This document shows positions 28,838 to 37,395 of a DNA stretch of 64,000 nt, in pieces. The notes beneath the pieces are model-generated. The model was not told the origin of the DNA. It ran no database searches and was given only the letters and a program-made list of their open reading frames with translations. This DNA comes from Streptomyces sp. S.PNR 29 (GTDB lineage Bacteria > Actinomycetota > Actinomycetes > Streptomycetales > Streptomycetaceae). A program made the translations under genes and the position numbers. The stretch is from assembly GCF_030386795.1 (NCBI RefSeq), contig NZ_JANUQM010000003.1, forward strand, positions 620,001 through 684,000. The letters run 5' to 3'. The stretch's first letter is position 1. Each line of letters opens with the position of its first letter.

Positions 28838-28858
28838 AGGGTCTGTCTGTCAGACCCT
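28838..28858. promoter_or_regulatory. Perfect inverted repeat AGGGTCTG-N5-CAGACCCT
   Basis: An 8-bp perfect stem with a 5-nt loop lies directly after the AurF-type stop codon and about 165 bp upstream of the TetR ATG. It has no T-tract on either strand. It may be the terminator of the AurF-type gene or a TetR operator; its size suits either. Confidence 0.45.
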
Positions 28859-29797
28859 CTAGGCCAGCAGTCCCGACGACCGCCACAGCCGTCGTCCCAC
28901 GCCCCGCAGCACCCCGATGTCGTCCAGGAAGTCGGTGAGCCGCTTCGCGCCCGTCTGCATGACCTCCCGCCGGTGACCGCTCGCTCTCACCTGCGCCATG
29001 GCCTGCCGCTTGTCCAGCCCGACGTTGGTGTAGACCTCGGGATTGACGAAGGCGACCGAGAAGACCCGTGCGAACTCGCCGGAGGTGACCCGGGTGAACT
29101 CCTGCGACCACTTCGGTGCCGTCACCATCTGCCGCCGCAGCTCCTCGCGCGCGTAGCGCACATGCCGCGCCTCCTCCACCACGTGGATCCGCGTCACGCC
29201 CCGTATCAGCGGCTGCACCCGCTCGTCGGGGAAGGTCAGCCGCTGCATCCAGTCCAGGACCTCCTCACCGAGCAGTGTCGCCGTGAAGGACCCGGGTGTG
29301 GTGGAGATCGTCTTGAACAGCCGCCCCAGCTGCTGGTGCACCCGGCTGACCGGGTACCACGGCGTCTCACCCCGCGCGATCAGCCGGGCGAACATCTTCG
29401 AGTGCCGGCACTCGTCCTCGATCTCGGTCAGCGCGTACCGCACATGCGCGCTCGTCGCCGCCTTGTCGTAGATGTGCCGCACGAGCAGCTGCATGAGGAT
29501 GATCTCGAACCAGATGCCCAGAGAGGCGAGCGCGGCAGCCTCGTGCCGGGACAGCAGGATCCGCTGCTCCTCACCCATCCGCCGCCACAGGGGCGTGTCG
29601 TACAGCGACACCAGCTCCGGCGGCCAGAACCATTTGCCCTCCTCGAAGGGCGCGTCCCAGTCCAGCTCCTTGTCCGGGTCGAAGGAGTGCCTGGCGGACG
29701 CGTCGAGCAGCCGCTCGGCCACCTGCTCCCGGTCCTTGAGCAGGCCGAGCGCGTCGCGCAGCCCGTCGAGTGCGTCGGCTTCCGTGAGGGTCGTCAT
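28859..29797 (-). CDS. AurF-type diiron oxygenase
   Basis: This 312-residue protein resembles p-aminobenzoate N-oxygenase AurF and related diiron oxygenases. The helical bundle carries the expected metal ligands: Glu near 98 (GIWFEIILMQ), E129 and H132 in EDECRHSKMF, Glu in LLGEEVLDW (about 178-179), H205 in RIHVVEEARHVRYA, and E209 with H212 in its EARH. All seven ligand positions look occupied, so oxygen activation is likely. Family members oxidise arylamines or other substrates, but nothing here fixes the substrate. It is divergent from a second, unrelated diiron protein gene and next to a TetR gene. Confidence 0.85.
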   Translation of the reverse strand: MTTLTEADALDGLRDALGLLKDREQVAERLLDASARHSFDPDKELDWDAPFEEGKWFWPPELVSLYDTPLWRRMGEEQRILLSRHEAAALASLGIWFEIILMQLLVRHIYDKAATSAHVRYALTEIEDECRHSKMFARLIARGETPWYPVSRVHQQLGRLFKTISTTPGSFTATLLGEEVLDWMQRLTFPDERVQPLIRGVTRIHVVEEARHVRYAREELRRQMVTAPKWSQEFTRVTSGEFARVFSVAFVNPEVYTNVGLDKRQAMAQVRASGHRREVMQTGAKRLTDFLDDIGVLRGVGRRLWRSSGLLA

Positions 29798-29813
29798 GGC
29801 TCTTTATGAGACT

Positions 29814-29827
29814 GCTTGTCAGCAAGC
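29814..29827. promoter_or_regulatory. Palindrome GCTTG-TCAG-CAAGC between the two diiron genes
   Basis: A perfect 5-bp inverted repeat with a 4-bp centre lies in the 92-bp divergent promoter region, 17 bp from the AurF-type ATG. It is a candidate operator, perhaps for the nearby TetR. A TTGACC (29854-29859) toward the ferritin-like gene could be a -35 element. Confidence 0.4.
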
Positions 29828-29889
29828 CCGTCAATCCCCTGGACGTCACCTTGTTGACCCGGCGTCTACCGCATGTGAGCCTGCGGAAC

Positions 29890-30993
29890 ATGCCGACCTT
29901 CGACCTGTACGCCACGGACCCGCCGGACCCCCGCTGGCAGGTGCCCGCGACCGGCGCGGCCCGTTTCAGCTGGGAGTACGACGACGGCCGTGACCGCCTG
30001 CTGGCCCTGTACCAGAAGGGCAAGGACAAGCAGTGGGACGGCCAGAAGCGGATCGACTGGGAGCTGGAGGTCGATCCGTACGACCCGCTCGGCACCCCCG
30101 ACGAGGCGATGTCCCTGTACGGCACCAAGTACTGGGCGAAGCTCACCGACAAGGACAGGGGCGAGCTGCGCCGGCACTACGCCTCCTGGCAGTTCAGCCA
30201 GTTCCTGCACGGCGAGCAGGGCGCCATGATCTGCGCCGCCCGCATCGTCGAGTCCGTCCCCGACCTGGACGCCAAGTTCTACTCGGCGACCCAGACGATG
30301 GACGAGGCCCGCCACGCCGAGATCTACGGCCGCTTCCTGCACGAGAAGATCGGGCTGCTCTACCCGGTCAACGACAACCTCCGGGCCCTCCTCGACGACA
30401 CGCTCCGCGACAGCCGCTGGGACATGCCGTACCTGGGCATGCAGGTGCTGATCGAGGGCCTGGCCCTGGCCGCCTTCGGCATGATCAGGGACACCACGGA
30501 CAAGCCGCTGCCGAAGCAGATCCTGGCGTACGTGATGCAGGACGAGGCCCGCCACGTGGCCTTCGGCCGCATGGCGCTGCGGGACTACTACAGGCAGCTC
30601 GGCGATGCCGAGCTCCGCGAGCGGGAGGAGTTCGTCATCGAGGGCTGCTACCTGATGCGGGACCGGCTGCGGGGCACCGAGGTCCTTGAGAACTTCGGCA
30701 TCCCCAAGGCCGAGGCCGAGGAGTACAGCGAGCGGTCAGAGTTCCTCGCCCTCTTCCGCAGGCTGCTCTTCAGCCGCATCGTCCCCTGCGTCAAGGACAT
30801 CGGCCTGTGGGGCAAGCGCCTGCAGCAGGCCTACGTCGACATGGGCGTCCTGGAGATGGGCGACTCCGACCTCGACCTGCTCATGACCCAGGACGAGGAG
30901 CTCGCGGAGCAGCTGGACGCCGAGCGCTTCGCGGCGGAGGAGCGGGAGCGGGTGGCGGAGGTGCGGGCGGCGATCGACGCCGGGACCTCCTGA
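29890..30993 (+). CDS. Ferritin-like diiron-domain protein
   Basis: This 367-residue soluble protein has a four-helix diiron bundle. It has E109 (HGEQGAM), E139 and H142 in MDEARHAEIYG, E189 (VLIEGLALAAFG), and E219 and H222 in QDEARHVAFGR. The two EARH motifs with lone upstream Glu residues follow the ribonucleotide-reductase R2/ferritin-like oxygenase pattern. The reaction is unknown; oxygenase or desaturase-like chemistry is plausible. I chose the ATG at 29890 (MPTFDLY), but a GTG at 29875 is in frame. The charged C-terminal helix is rich in Glu/Arg. It is divergently transcribed from the AurF-type gene. Confidence 0.85.
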   Translation: MPTFDLYATDPPDPRWQVPATGAARFSWEYDDGRDRLLALYQKGKDKQWDGQKRIDWELEVDPYDPLGTPDEAMSLYGTKYWAKLTDKDRGELRRHYASWQFSQFLHGEQGAMICAARIVESVPDLDAKFYSATQTMDEARHAEIYGRFLHEKIGLLYPVNDNLRALLDDTLRDSRWDMPYLGMQVLIEGLALAAFGMIRDTTDKPLPKQILAYVMQDEARHVAFGRMALRDYYRQLGDAELREREEFVIEGCYLMRDRLRGTEVLENFGIPKAEAEEYSERSEFLALFRRLLFSRIVPCVKDIGLWGKRLQQAYVDMGVLEMGDSDLDLLMTQDEELAEQLDAERFAAEERERVAEVRAAIDAGTS

Positions 30994-31015
30994 CCCACCC
31001 GCTCACGGCGGTCCC

Positions 31016-31546
31016 TCAGACCGAGCAGCCCAGCCCCTCCGGGATCTCCACCGTCACCGGCTCCGCCGCCCCGGGCGGGAACGACGTGCGCAGGGTGAAG
31101 GCGTACGGCGTCGGACCGTGGGTGCGCAGGTGCAGCAGCCGGGCCTCCGCCTCCGCGACCGTCGGGCGGTGGCCCGCAGGGACCCACCAAAGGGCCGTCA
31201 CCGCCTCCTGCACCTTCTCGAACCACTCGCGGCGGCGGGCCAGCATCTCCCGATGCCGCCCCTGGTACATGTACGCCGTCAGGGCGCCCGTGTCCCGCCA
31301 CACCGACATGTTGACGATCAGCCACTCGTCGCCGAAGACCGCGACGTCCGTCGCGTTGCCGGAGTCGCTCTGCAGCCGCCACACGAACCCGTCGGCGGCG
31401 TCGGCGTCCGCGTTCACGGGGTCGAGGTTGTCGACGAAGTCCTTCAACTGCGGGGAGTCCAGCGGTGCCTTGAGACGGGCGATGTTGACCTGGGCGAGTT
31501 CGTACGCGGCGGAGTTCTGGGCGGGAGTCGTGGCGGGATGTGTCAT
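31016..31546 (-). CDS. DUF3291 domain protein
   Basis: This 176-residue protein of unknown function belongs to the DUF3291 family, which resembles the antibiotic-monooxygenase (ABM) fold. Recognisable elements are YELAQVNIARLKAPLDSPQLKDFVDNLDPVNADADAADGFVWRLQS at the N-terminus and the WLIVNMSVWRDTGALTAYMYQGRHREMLARRREWF segment. No signal peptide is seen. It ends 22 bp from the convergent ferritin-like gene and starts beside the cell-wall pair, with no evident functional link to either. Confidence 0.82.
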   Translation of the reverse strand: MTHPATTPAQNSAAYELAQVNIARLKAPLDSPQLKDFVDNLDPVNADADAADGFVWRLQSDSGNATDVAVFGDEWLIVNMSVWRDTGALTAYMYQGRHREMLARRREWFEKVQEAVTALWWVPAGHRPTVAEAEARLLHLRTHGPTPYAFTLRTSFPPGAAEPVTVEIPEGLGCSV

Positions 31547-31612
31547 GACCGAACGGTAGTTCGGGATCCGGACGGTGCGGTACCCCCCGTCTCATCCCAT
31601 GAGCAGCGGCCG

Positions 31613-33088
31613 TCAGCGGGTGCCCTCCGGAGGTGAGTTCAGCACCGCCTCCATCACGGCCCGGGCGATCGGCGCCGCCACACCGCCGCCCGTGATGTCC
31701 CCGCGCCGCGCCGAGGCGTCCTCCACCACCACCGCGACGGCGACCTTCGGTTCCAGGTCCCGGTCGGCCTTCGCCCAGGAGACGAACCAGGCGTACGGCG
31801 TACCGGAGTTGCCGACGCCGTGCTGAGCGGTGCCGGTCTTGCCGCCGACGGTCGCGCCGGCAATTGCGGCCCGAGCGCCGCTGCCGTGCTCCACCACCGC
31901 CGTCATCAGCTGCTTGAGGCGACTGGCGGTCGACGGGAGCATCGCCTGCCGGACGGGACGTGAACCGGCCGTCGACAGGGTGCCGCCACCGGCCCGGGTG
32001 GTCCGCTCCACCAGGTACGGCGACCGCAGCTGCCCGCCGTTGGCCACGGCCGCCGCCACCATCGCCATCTGCAGCGGCGTGGCGCGCGTGTTGTACTGCC
32101 CGATCGACGACAGCGCGAGCTGCGCCCGGTCCACCGAGGTGTCGAAGGTGCTGCGCGCCACCGAGAACGGGATCCGCAGCCCGTCGTCGTTGAAGCCGAA
32201 GGCCTCCGCGGTGGCCGCCATGTCCGCCGGACCGACCCGCACGCCGAGTTTCGCGAACACCGTGTTGCAGGACCGCCGGAAGGCCTCCCGCAGCGAGGCG
32301 TTCCGGCAGCCCCCGGACGCGTTCCGCAGCCGCTTCGAGGTCCCCGGCAGGGTGTACGGGTCGGGCGAGCGGGTCCGCGTGTCGAGCCCCCCGACCAGGC
32401 CCGCGTCCAGCGCCGCCGCCGCGGTGACCACCTTGAACGTGGAGCCCGGCGGATAGGTCTGCCGGACCGCCCGGTTGAGCATCGGCTTGTCCTCGTCGGC
32501 GTTCAGCCCCTGCCACGACCGGGTGACGGACCTGCTGTTCCCGGACAGCACCTGGGGGTCGTACGACGGGGTGGACACCAGCGCCAGGATCCGCCCGGTC
32601 GACGGCTCGACCGCGGCCACGGCACCCTTGCGGGAGCCGAGCCCCTCGTACGCCGCCCGCTGTGCGGCCCGGTTGACCGTCGTCACGACATTCCCGCCCG
32701 GTTTCCGGGCGCGGCTGAGGTCCCTCCACAGCGGGAGCGGTGCGAGCAGCGGGTCGGTGCCGGACAGGATGCCGTCCTCGGCGTGCTCCAGGAACGTCGT
32801 GCCGTACACCTGCGAGGAGAAGCCGGTGACGGGCGCGTACAACGGGCCGTCCGTGTACGTCCGTTCGTAGCGGAGGTGCTCGCCGGTGTCCCGGGATCCG
32901 GTGACCGGCTCGCCGCCCACCAGGATGTCGCCGCGCGGCTGCTGGTAACGGGCGATGTCCGAGCGGCGGTTGGCCGGGTTGCCGTCGTACGCCGGGGCCT
33001 GCACGATCTGCACGCGGGCGGTGTTCACGAGCAGCGCGACCAGCAGCAGGGCGCAGAAGACGGCGGCGTACCGGATGTGCCGCGTCAC
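31613..33088 (-). CDS. Penicillin-binding transpeptidase (class B, PbpA-like)
   Basis: This 491-residue peptidoglycan transpeptidase has an N-terminal membrane anchor (AAVFCALLLVALLVNTARV, residues 8-26), a non-catalytic dimerisation domain and a transpeptidase domain. The domain has the catalytic STFK at 216-219, the SCN triad at 273-275 and KTGT at 417-420. It crosslinks the cell wall together with the SEDS glycosyltransferase encoded just upstream. Its GTG overlaps that gene's stop (GTGA). The pair resembles the SEDS/PBP pairs of Streptomyces involved in elongation or sporulation septation, but which process it serves cannot be told. Confidence 0.95.
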   Translation of the reverse strand: MTRHIRYAAVFCALLLVALLVNTARVQIVQAPAYDGNPANRRSDIARYQQPRGDILVGGEPVTGSRDTGEHLRYERTYTDGPLYAPVTGFSSQVYGTTFLEHAEDGILSGTDPLLAPLPLWRDLSRARKPGGNVVTTVNRAAQRAAYEGLGSRKGAVAAVEPSTGRILALVSTPSYDPQVLSGNSRSVTRSWQGLNADEDKPMLNRAVRQTYPPGSTFKVVTAAAALDAGLVGGLDTRTRSPDPYTLPGTSKRLRNASGGCRNASLREAFRRSCNTVFAKLGVRVGPADMAATAEAFGFNDDGLRIPFSVARSTFDTSVDRAQLALSSIGQYNTRATPLQMAMVAAAVANGGQLRSPYLVERTTRAGGGTLSTAGSRPVRQAMLPSTASRLKQLMTAVVEHGSGARAAIAGATVGGKTGTAQHGVGNSGTPYAWFVSWAKADRDLEPKVAVAVVVEDASARRGDITGGGVAAPIARAVMEAVLNSPPEGTR

Positions 33089-34452
33089 GGTGCCAGCCGC
33101 CCGTCGTAACTCCGCCGGGCCGAGTCGCTCACCCGGATCAGCAGGGCCACGATCGCCCAGTTGGTGACGACCGACGAACCGCCCTGCGCCAGGAAGGGCA
33201 TCGCCATGCCGGTCAGCGGGATCAGGCCGGTCACCCCGCCCGCGATCACGAACACCTGGAGCGCCACGATCGAGGCGAGCCCCACCGCGAGCAGCCGGCC
33301 GAAGGGGTCGCGCAGGGCGAGGCCCGCCCGGTAGCCGCGCTCCACGAGCAGGGCGTACAGCAGGAAGATCGCCGACAGCCCGGCCAGGCCCAGCTCCTCC
33401 CCGGCCGTGGCCAGGATGAAGTCCGACTTGACGGCGAAGCCGATGAGGAAGGAGTGGCCGAGCCCGAGTCCGGTGCCGAGCATCCCGCCCGCCGCGAACG
33501 CGAACAGGGACTGCGCGAGCTGGTTCGGCCCCTGCCCGGCGTCGATCGACGCGAACGGGTGCAGCCAGTCCTCGATCCGCCCGTGCACATGCGGCTCCAG
33601 CCGGCCGACGGCCGTGGCGCCGAGCGCGGCCAGCAGCAGGCCGACGGCGATCCAGCCGGTGCGGCCGGTGGCGACGTACAGCATGACCACGAACAGGCCG
33701 AAGAAGAGCAGCGAGGTGCCGAGGTCCCGCTCCAGGACCAGCACGCCGACGCTCACCAGCCAGACGGTGAGGATCGGGCCGAGCACGCGGCCGGTCGGCA
33801 GCTGCAGCCGCCAGATGCGGCGGCCCGCGTACGCCAGCGCGCTGCGGTTCGCGGCCAGGTACGCGGCGAAGAACACCGCCAGCAGCACCTTCGCGAACTC
33901 GCCGGGCTGGATGGAGAATCCGGCGATCCGGATCCAGATACGGGCGCCGTTCACGGCCGGGAAGAGGATCGGCAGCGTGAGCAGGGCCAGCGCGGCGGCG
34001 ACCCAGACGTATGTGTAGCGCTGCAGCAGCCGGTGGTCACGCAGCATCAGGACGACGACGATGAACAGCGTCACGCCCAGTGTGGACCACACGAGCTGGG
34101 TGGGTGCCGCCCGGTCGCCCGGCGTCTGAAGGTCGAGCCGGTAGATCAGCACCAGGCCGAGGCCGTTGAGCAGCACCCCGATCGGCAGCAGCAGCGGATC
34201 GGCGTTCGGGGCCCTGAGGCGCACCGCGCCGTGCGCGACGAGCGCGAGCACGCCGAGCCCGGCGCCGTAACCGGCGGCGCCGGGTGGGACGGTGCCGTAT
34301 CGGGCGAGCCCGACGGCGCAGTAGCCGTACACGGACAGCAGGACCGCCAGGACGATGAGGGCGAGTTCGATGCCGCGGCGGCGGGGGAGGCGTACGGCGG
34401 AGGCGGGGGCGGGGGTGCCCTCCCGTGCCACGGTGGTTCCGGCCTTGCTCAT
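33085..34452 (-). CDS. SEDS glycosyltransferase (FtsW/RodA/SpoVE family)
   Basis: This 455-residue multi-spanning enzyme polymerises lipid II glycan strands. About ten to twelve membrane segments are visible. Hallmarks are ILFPAVNGARIWIRIAGFSIQPGEFAKVLLAVFFAAYLA (with the NGAR/QPGEFAK motif), VLVLERDLGTSLLFFGLFVVMLYVATGR and the late segment GLIPLTGMAMPFLAQGGSSVVTNWAIVALL. It acts with the class B PBP whose GTG start overlaps this gene. The first 30 residues are a basic cytosolic tail. Confidence 0.95.
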   Translation of the reverse strand: MSKAGTTVAREGTPAPASAVRLPRRRGIELALIVLAVLLSVYGYCAVGLARYGTVPPGAAGYGAGLGVLALVAHGAVRLRAPNADPLLLPIGVLLNGLGLVLIYRLDLQTPGDRAAPTQLVWSTLGVTLFIVVVLMLRDHRLLQRYTYVWVAAALALLTLPILFPAVNGARIWIRIAGFSIQPGEFAKVLLAVFFAAYLAANRSALAYAGRRIWRLQLPTGRVLGPILTVWLVSVGVLVLERDLGTSLLFFGLFVVMLYVATGRTGWIAVGLLLAALGATAVGRLEPHVHGRIEDWLHPFASIDAGQGPNQLAQSLFAFAAGGMLGTGLGLGHSFLIGFAVKSDFILATAGEELGLAGLSAIFLLYALLVERGYRAGLALRDPFGRLLAVGLASIVALQVFVIAGGVTGLIPLTGMAMPFLAQGGSSVVTNWAIVALLIRVSDSARRSYDGRLAP

Positions 34453-34499
34453 GTCCGGAACTTACCCAAATGGCACGCCTTGTGGGGCCAGCGTGCCGC

Positions 34500-35243
34500 T
34501 CAGCACTCGCGTGGCGTGCGGCGGGTTTCGATGAAGCGGGCCGGGCCCCAGGCCCAGGTGCCGTCCGCGAGGAGGTACCAGATGTTGTTGCCCTGAACGT
34601 TCTCGCCGGCGATCTGGCAGAAGATGTTGACGACATCGCCCCGGTGGACGATCCGGAGGACCTCGGAGCGGCGGGTGGGGGCGCTGCGCAGGGCCAGCGT
34701 GTCCACCCTGACGACGCCTCTGGTGAAGCGGGGGTCGGCGTCGTGGTCGTGGTCGTGGAAGTCGTCACGGCCGTTGTTCCCGTTGTTCTGGCCGGTTCCG
34801 CCGACGCCTCCGCCGTTGTTCCCGTTGCCTTGGCCGGTCCCGCCTACGCCCCCGCCGTTGTTCCAGTTGTTCCAGTTGTTCTGGCCGTTTCCGCCCCAGT
34901 TGTTGCCGTTGCCTTGGCCGGTTCCGCCGACGCCCCCGCCGTTGTTCCCGTTGCCCTGGCCGTTCCCACCGCCCCCGTTGTTCCAGTTGTTCCAGTTGTT
35001 TCCGTTGTTCTGGCCGTTTCCGCCCCAGTTGTTCCCGTTGCCTTGACCGGTTCCGCCCACGCCTCCGCCGTTGTTCCAGTTGCCCTGGCCGTTTCCGCCG
35101 CCCCCGTTGTTCCAGCCGCCCGGGCCGGGGTCGTTTCCCCGGCCGTCGCCCGCGGCGGCGGGGGTGACGGCGGCCATGGTGGCGAGAGCCCCGGCGGCGG
35201 CTGCTATGGCCAGGCGACGGGCGAGAGGGGAGCGCAGGGACAT
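34500..35243 (-). CDS. Secreted SH3-domain protein with Asn/Gly-rich repeats
   Basis: This 247-residue exported protein has three parts. A signal peptide covers residues 1-31 (RRLAIAAAAGALATMAAVTPAAA). A roughly 125-residue low-complexity region is nearly all Asn, Gly, Gln, Trp and Val, with recurring GGVGGTGQGNGNNWGGNGQN-type units. A C-terminal bacterial SH3-like domain spans about 178-247 (VRVDTLALRSAPTRRSEVLRIVHRGDVV; GNNIWYLLADGTWAWGPARFIE). SH3 domains of this kind bind cell-wall peptides, so it is probably wall-associated. A DHDHDHD-like acidic/His patch links repeat and SH3 parts. The role is unknown. Confidence 0.88.
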   Translation of the reverse strand: MSLRSPLARRLAIAAAAGALATMAAVTPAAAGDGRGNDPGPGGWNNGGGGNGQGNWNNGGGVGGTGQGNGNNWGGNGQNNGNNWNNWNNGGGGNGQGNGNNGGGVGGTGQGNGNNWGGNGQNNWNNWNNGGGVGGTGQGNGNNGGGVGGTGQNNGNNGRDDFHDHDHDADPRFTRGVVRVDTLALRSAPTRRSEVLRIVHRGDVVNIFCQIAGENVQGNNIWYLLADGTWAWGPARFIETRRTPREC

Positions 35244-35319
35244 GACGGTTCCTCCATGAGGGCGAACGTGTCAAAGATGACTAATCGCCACATTAGGAGC
35301 GGGGTCCGGGCCGCGCCCC

Positions 35320-36609
35320 TCACACTGCGCCATCGGAGACAGCCGCCGGGGAGAGCGGGGTCTGAGGCAACGTCAGCTTCGCCACCGCCCCGCCGTCCGG
35401 CGCGTTCGCGAACTCCAGCCGGGCGCCCAGCACCTCGGCCTGCCCCACCGCGATGGTCAGCCCGAGCCCGTGCCCCTTCGCCCCGCCCTCGGTACGGAAC
35501 CGCTGCGGCCCGTGCGCGACGAGGTACTCCGGATAGCCGTCCCCGTGGTCCCGCACGGTGACGACCGGCCCGTCGACGCTCAGCACCACCGGCGCCCGCC
35601 CGTGCCGGTGCGCGTTCGCCACCAGATTGCCGAGCACCCGCTCCAGCCGCCGTCGGTCCGTCTCGACACGGACGTCCCGTACGACCCTGATCTGCGTGTC
35701 GGCCCCCGACGCCCGGACCACCCGCTCGGCCAGCGGCCCCAGCCGCTCGGTGTCCACCTCCATCCGCTCCCGCCCGGTGTCGAGCCGGGAGATCTCCAGC
35801 AGGTCCTCCGTCAGGGTGCGCAGCGCGGCCACCCGGTCCCGCACCAGCTCGGTCGGCCGGCCCGGCGGCAGCAGTTCGGCGGCCGCGTGCAGCCCGGTCA
35901 GCGGGGTGCGCAGCTCGTGCGCCACATCCGCGGTGAAACGCTGCTCGGCGAGCAGCTTGCTCTGCAGCGAGGACGCCATGGAGTCCAGCGCGGCGGCCAC
36001 CGCGGCCACCTCGTCCTGCGGACCCGTCGGGTCCTTCGTCCGCGGGTCGCCGACGCGCGCGTCCAGATCGCCCGCGCTGATCCGCCGGGCCACCCGGGCC
36101 GTGGCGTGCAGCCGCCGCGTCACCCGCGTCACCGCGAAGGTGCCCACGAGCAGCGTCGCCCCGATCGCCAGTGCCGACGACCACACGATGGCCCGGTCCA
36201 GCCCGTCGATGGTGCGCTTGCCCTGCGCGTAGTCGACCTCCACGGCGAGGGCCCGGCCGCCGTCGGCGGGGCCGGCCGCCCACATCGTGGGGCGCCCGTC
36301 GACCTCGGCGACCATCGTGCCGCGGTCCCCGGTCAGCGCCAGCTCCCGCAGCGGCTCGGGCAGCCCCGGGGGATCCAGGTCCGCGCCCGGCCCCAGGGTG
36401 TCCCCGGCCTCGAACGCGTCCGTCGCCTCCGCCAGCCGCTGCAGCGCGAGGTCGCGGGCCCGGCCGACGGTCTGGTTCGTCACCGAGACGTGCACGAGGG
36501 CGCCGAGCAGCGCGGCGAGCGCACAGCACATCACGGTGATGAAGACGGCGGCCTTCACGGCGAGCGTGTCGGCCCACTGGGGGAGGGCGAAAACCGGCCG
36601 GACCTTCAT
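35320..36609 (-). CDS. Sensor histidine kinase, no adjacent response regulator
   Basis: This 429-residue membrane kinase has a first membrane segment (AVKAAVFITVMCCALAALLGALV), an extracellular loop of about 110 residues, a second segment (IVWSSALAIGATLLVGTFAV) and HAMP. The H-box is ADVAHELRTPLTGL and the N-box is weakened to NLVANAHRHGRAP. A G2-type loop reads GGAKGHGLGLTIAV. It overlaps the lipoprotein gene upstream by 4 bp (ATGA), and no response regulator is encoded within 8 kb. Its cognate partner must be elsewhere, or it acts with the orphan receiver near 46.8 kb; both are guesses. Confidence 0.9.
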   Translation of the reverse strand: MKVRPVFALPQWADTLAVKAAVFITVMCCALAALLGALVHVSVTNQTVGRARDLALQRLAEATDAFEAGDTLGPGADLDPPGLPEPLRELALTGDRGTMVAEVDGRPTMWAAGPADGGRALAVEVDYAQGKRTIDGLDRAIVWSSALAIGATLLVGTFAVTRVTRRLHATARVARRISAGDLDARVGDPRTKDPTGPQDEVAAVAAALDSMASSLQSKLLAEQRFTADVAHELRTPLTGLHAAAELLPPGRPTELVRDRVAALRTLTEDLLEISRLDTGRERMEVDTERLGPLAERVVRASGADTQIRVVRDVRVETDRRRLERVLGNLVANAHRHGRAPVVLSVDGPVVTVRDHGDGYPEYLVAHGPQRFRTEGGAKGHGLGLTIAVGQAEVLGARLEFANAPDGGAVAKLTLPQTPLSPAAVSDGAV

Positions 36610-37352
36610 CGGGCGCTCGCGGAAGGGGGCGCGGAGGGGGACACGGACGGGTGCTCCGGGTGCTTCCTGCCTCCGGCGCGCCGCATCTCGTCGTGCGTGA
36701 GGAGCATCGCCCGCTGATGCTGGTCCCAGGTCCACTGCAGCCGGTACTCGTAGCCCGCGACCTCGGACGGCGAGCGGACGATCACCGAGCGCCCGGCCAG
36801 CTCGACCGCGCTCACCGCGTCCTCGTATGCCATCACCTGTATGAGCCTGTGCTTGTCCACGGTGTAGACGCGTACGGCCGTCAGGTTGCCGGGCAGCTGC
36901 CGGAAGCCCAGCGTCAGCTCGTCGCGCCCGTCGCCGGTCAGATCCCGGTAGTACGGCCTCAGGACGGGGCACGGGCCGTGGTCCGGCCCCTTGGCGCAGT
37001 AGGCCATCCGGCGGGTCGTCTCGCGGTACGGCGCGTCGGAGCCGTGGTAGTCGCCCGGATCCCCGGCGATCTCGGCCCGCACCACCGCGACCGGGTCGAC
37101 CTCGCGGATGTCGTCGCCGGGCACGGCGACGCCCTTCACGGCCTCGGTGTCCACCTCGCCGATGTCGAACGCCGGACTCGACGCGGGCGTGAGGTCCGGC
37201 CAGAGCCGGGCCGGGCTGACCGCGGTCGGCGTCGCGCCGGCGCCCCGCAGCTCTCCCGCGTCCCCGCAGCCCGCGGCGGTGGCCAGGAGCACGGCGACGA
37301 CGGCGGCGGTGCGGGCGCGGGGAACGGGCACGGTGCTCCTGGGGTCGGACAC
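36606..37352 (-). CDS. Lipoprotein encoded with the histidine kinase
   Basis: This 248-residue lipoprotein has a signal sequence ending in LLATAAGC, with the lipidated Cys near residue 29. The mature part includes YYRDLTGDGRDELTLGFRQLPG, an FG-GAP/calcium-loop-like strand pair, and VRVYTVDKHRLIQVMAYEDAV, suggesting a small beta fold. The Pro/Ser-rich tail ends in PSVSPSAPPSASAR. Its stop overlaps the kinase ATG, so the two are coupled. A role as an extracytoplasmic signal-binding partner of that kinase is a reasonable inference. The start is GTG. Confidence 0.85.
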   Translation of the reverse strand: MSDPRSTVPVPRARTAAVVAVLLATAAGCGDAGELRGAGATPTAVSPARLWPDLTPASSPAFDIGEVDTEAVKGVAVPGDDIREVDPVAVVRAEIAGDPGDYHGSDAPYRETTRRMAYCAKGPDHGPCPVLRPYYRDLTGDGRDELTLGFRQLPGNLTAVRVYTVDKHRLIQVMAYEDAVSAVELAGRSVIVRSPSEVAGYEYRLQWTWDQHQRAMLLTHDEMRRAGGRKHPEHPSVSPSAPPSASAR

Positions 37353-37395
37353 GGTCGACGGAGAGTGACTGCCGGCCCCTACACCCTAGGGGCGG

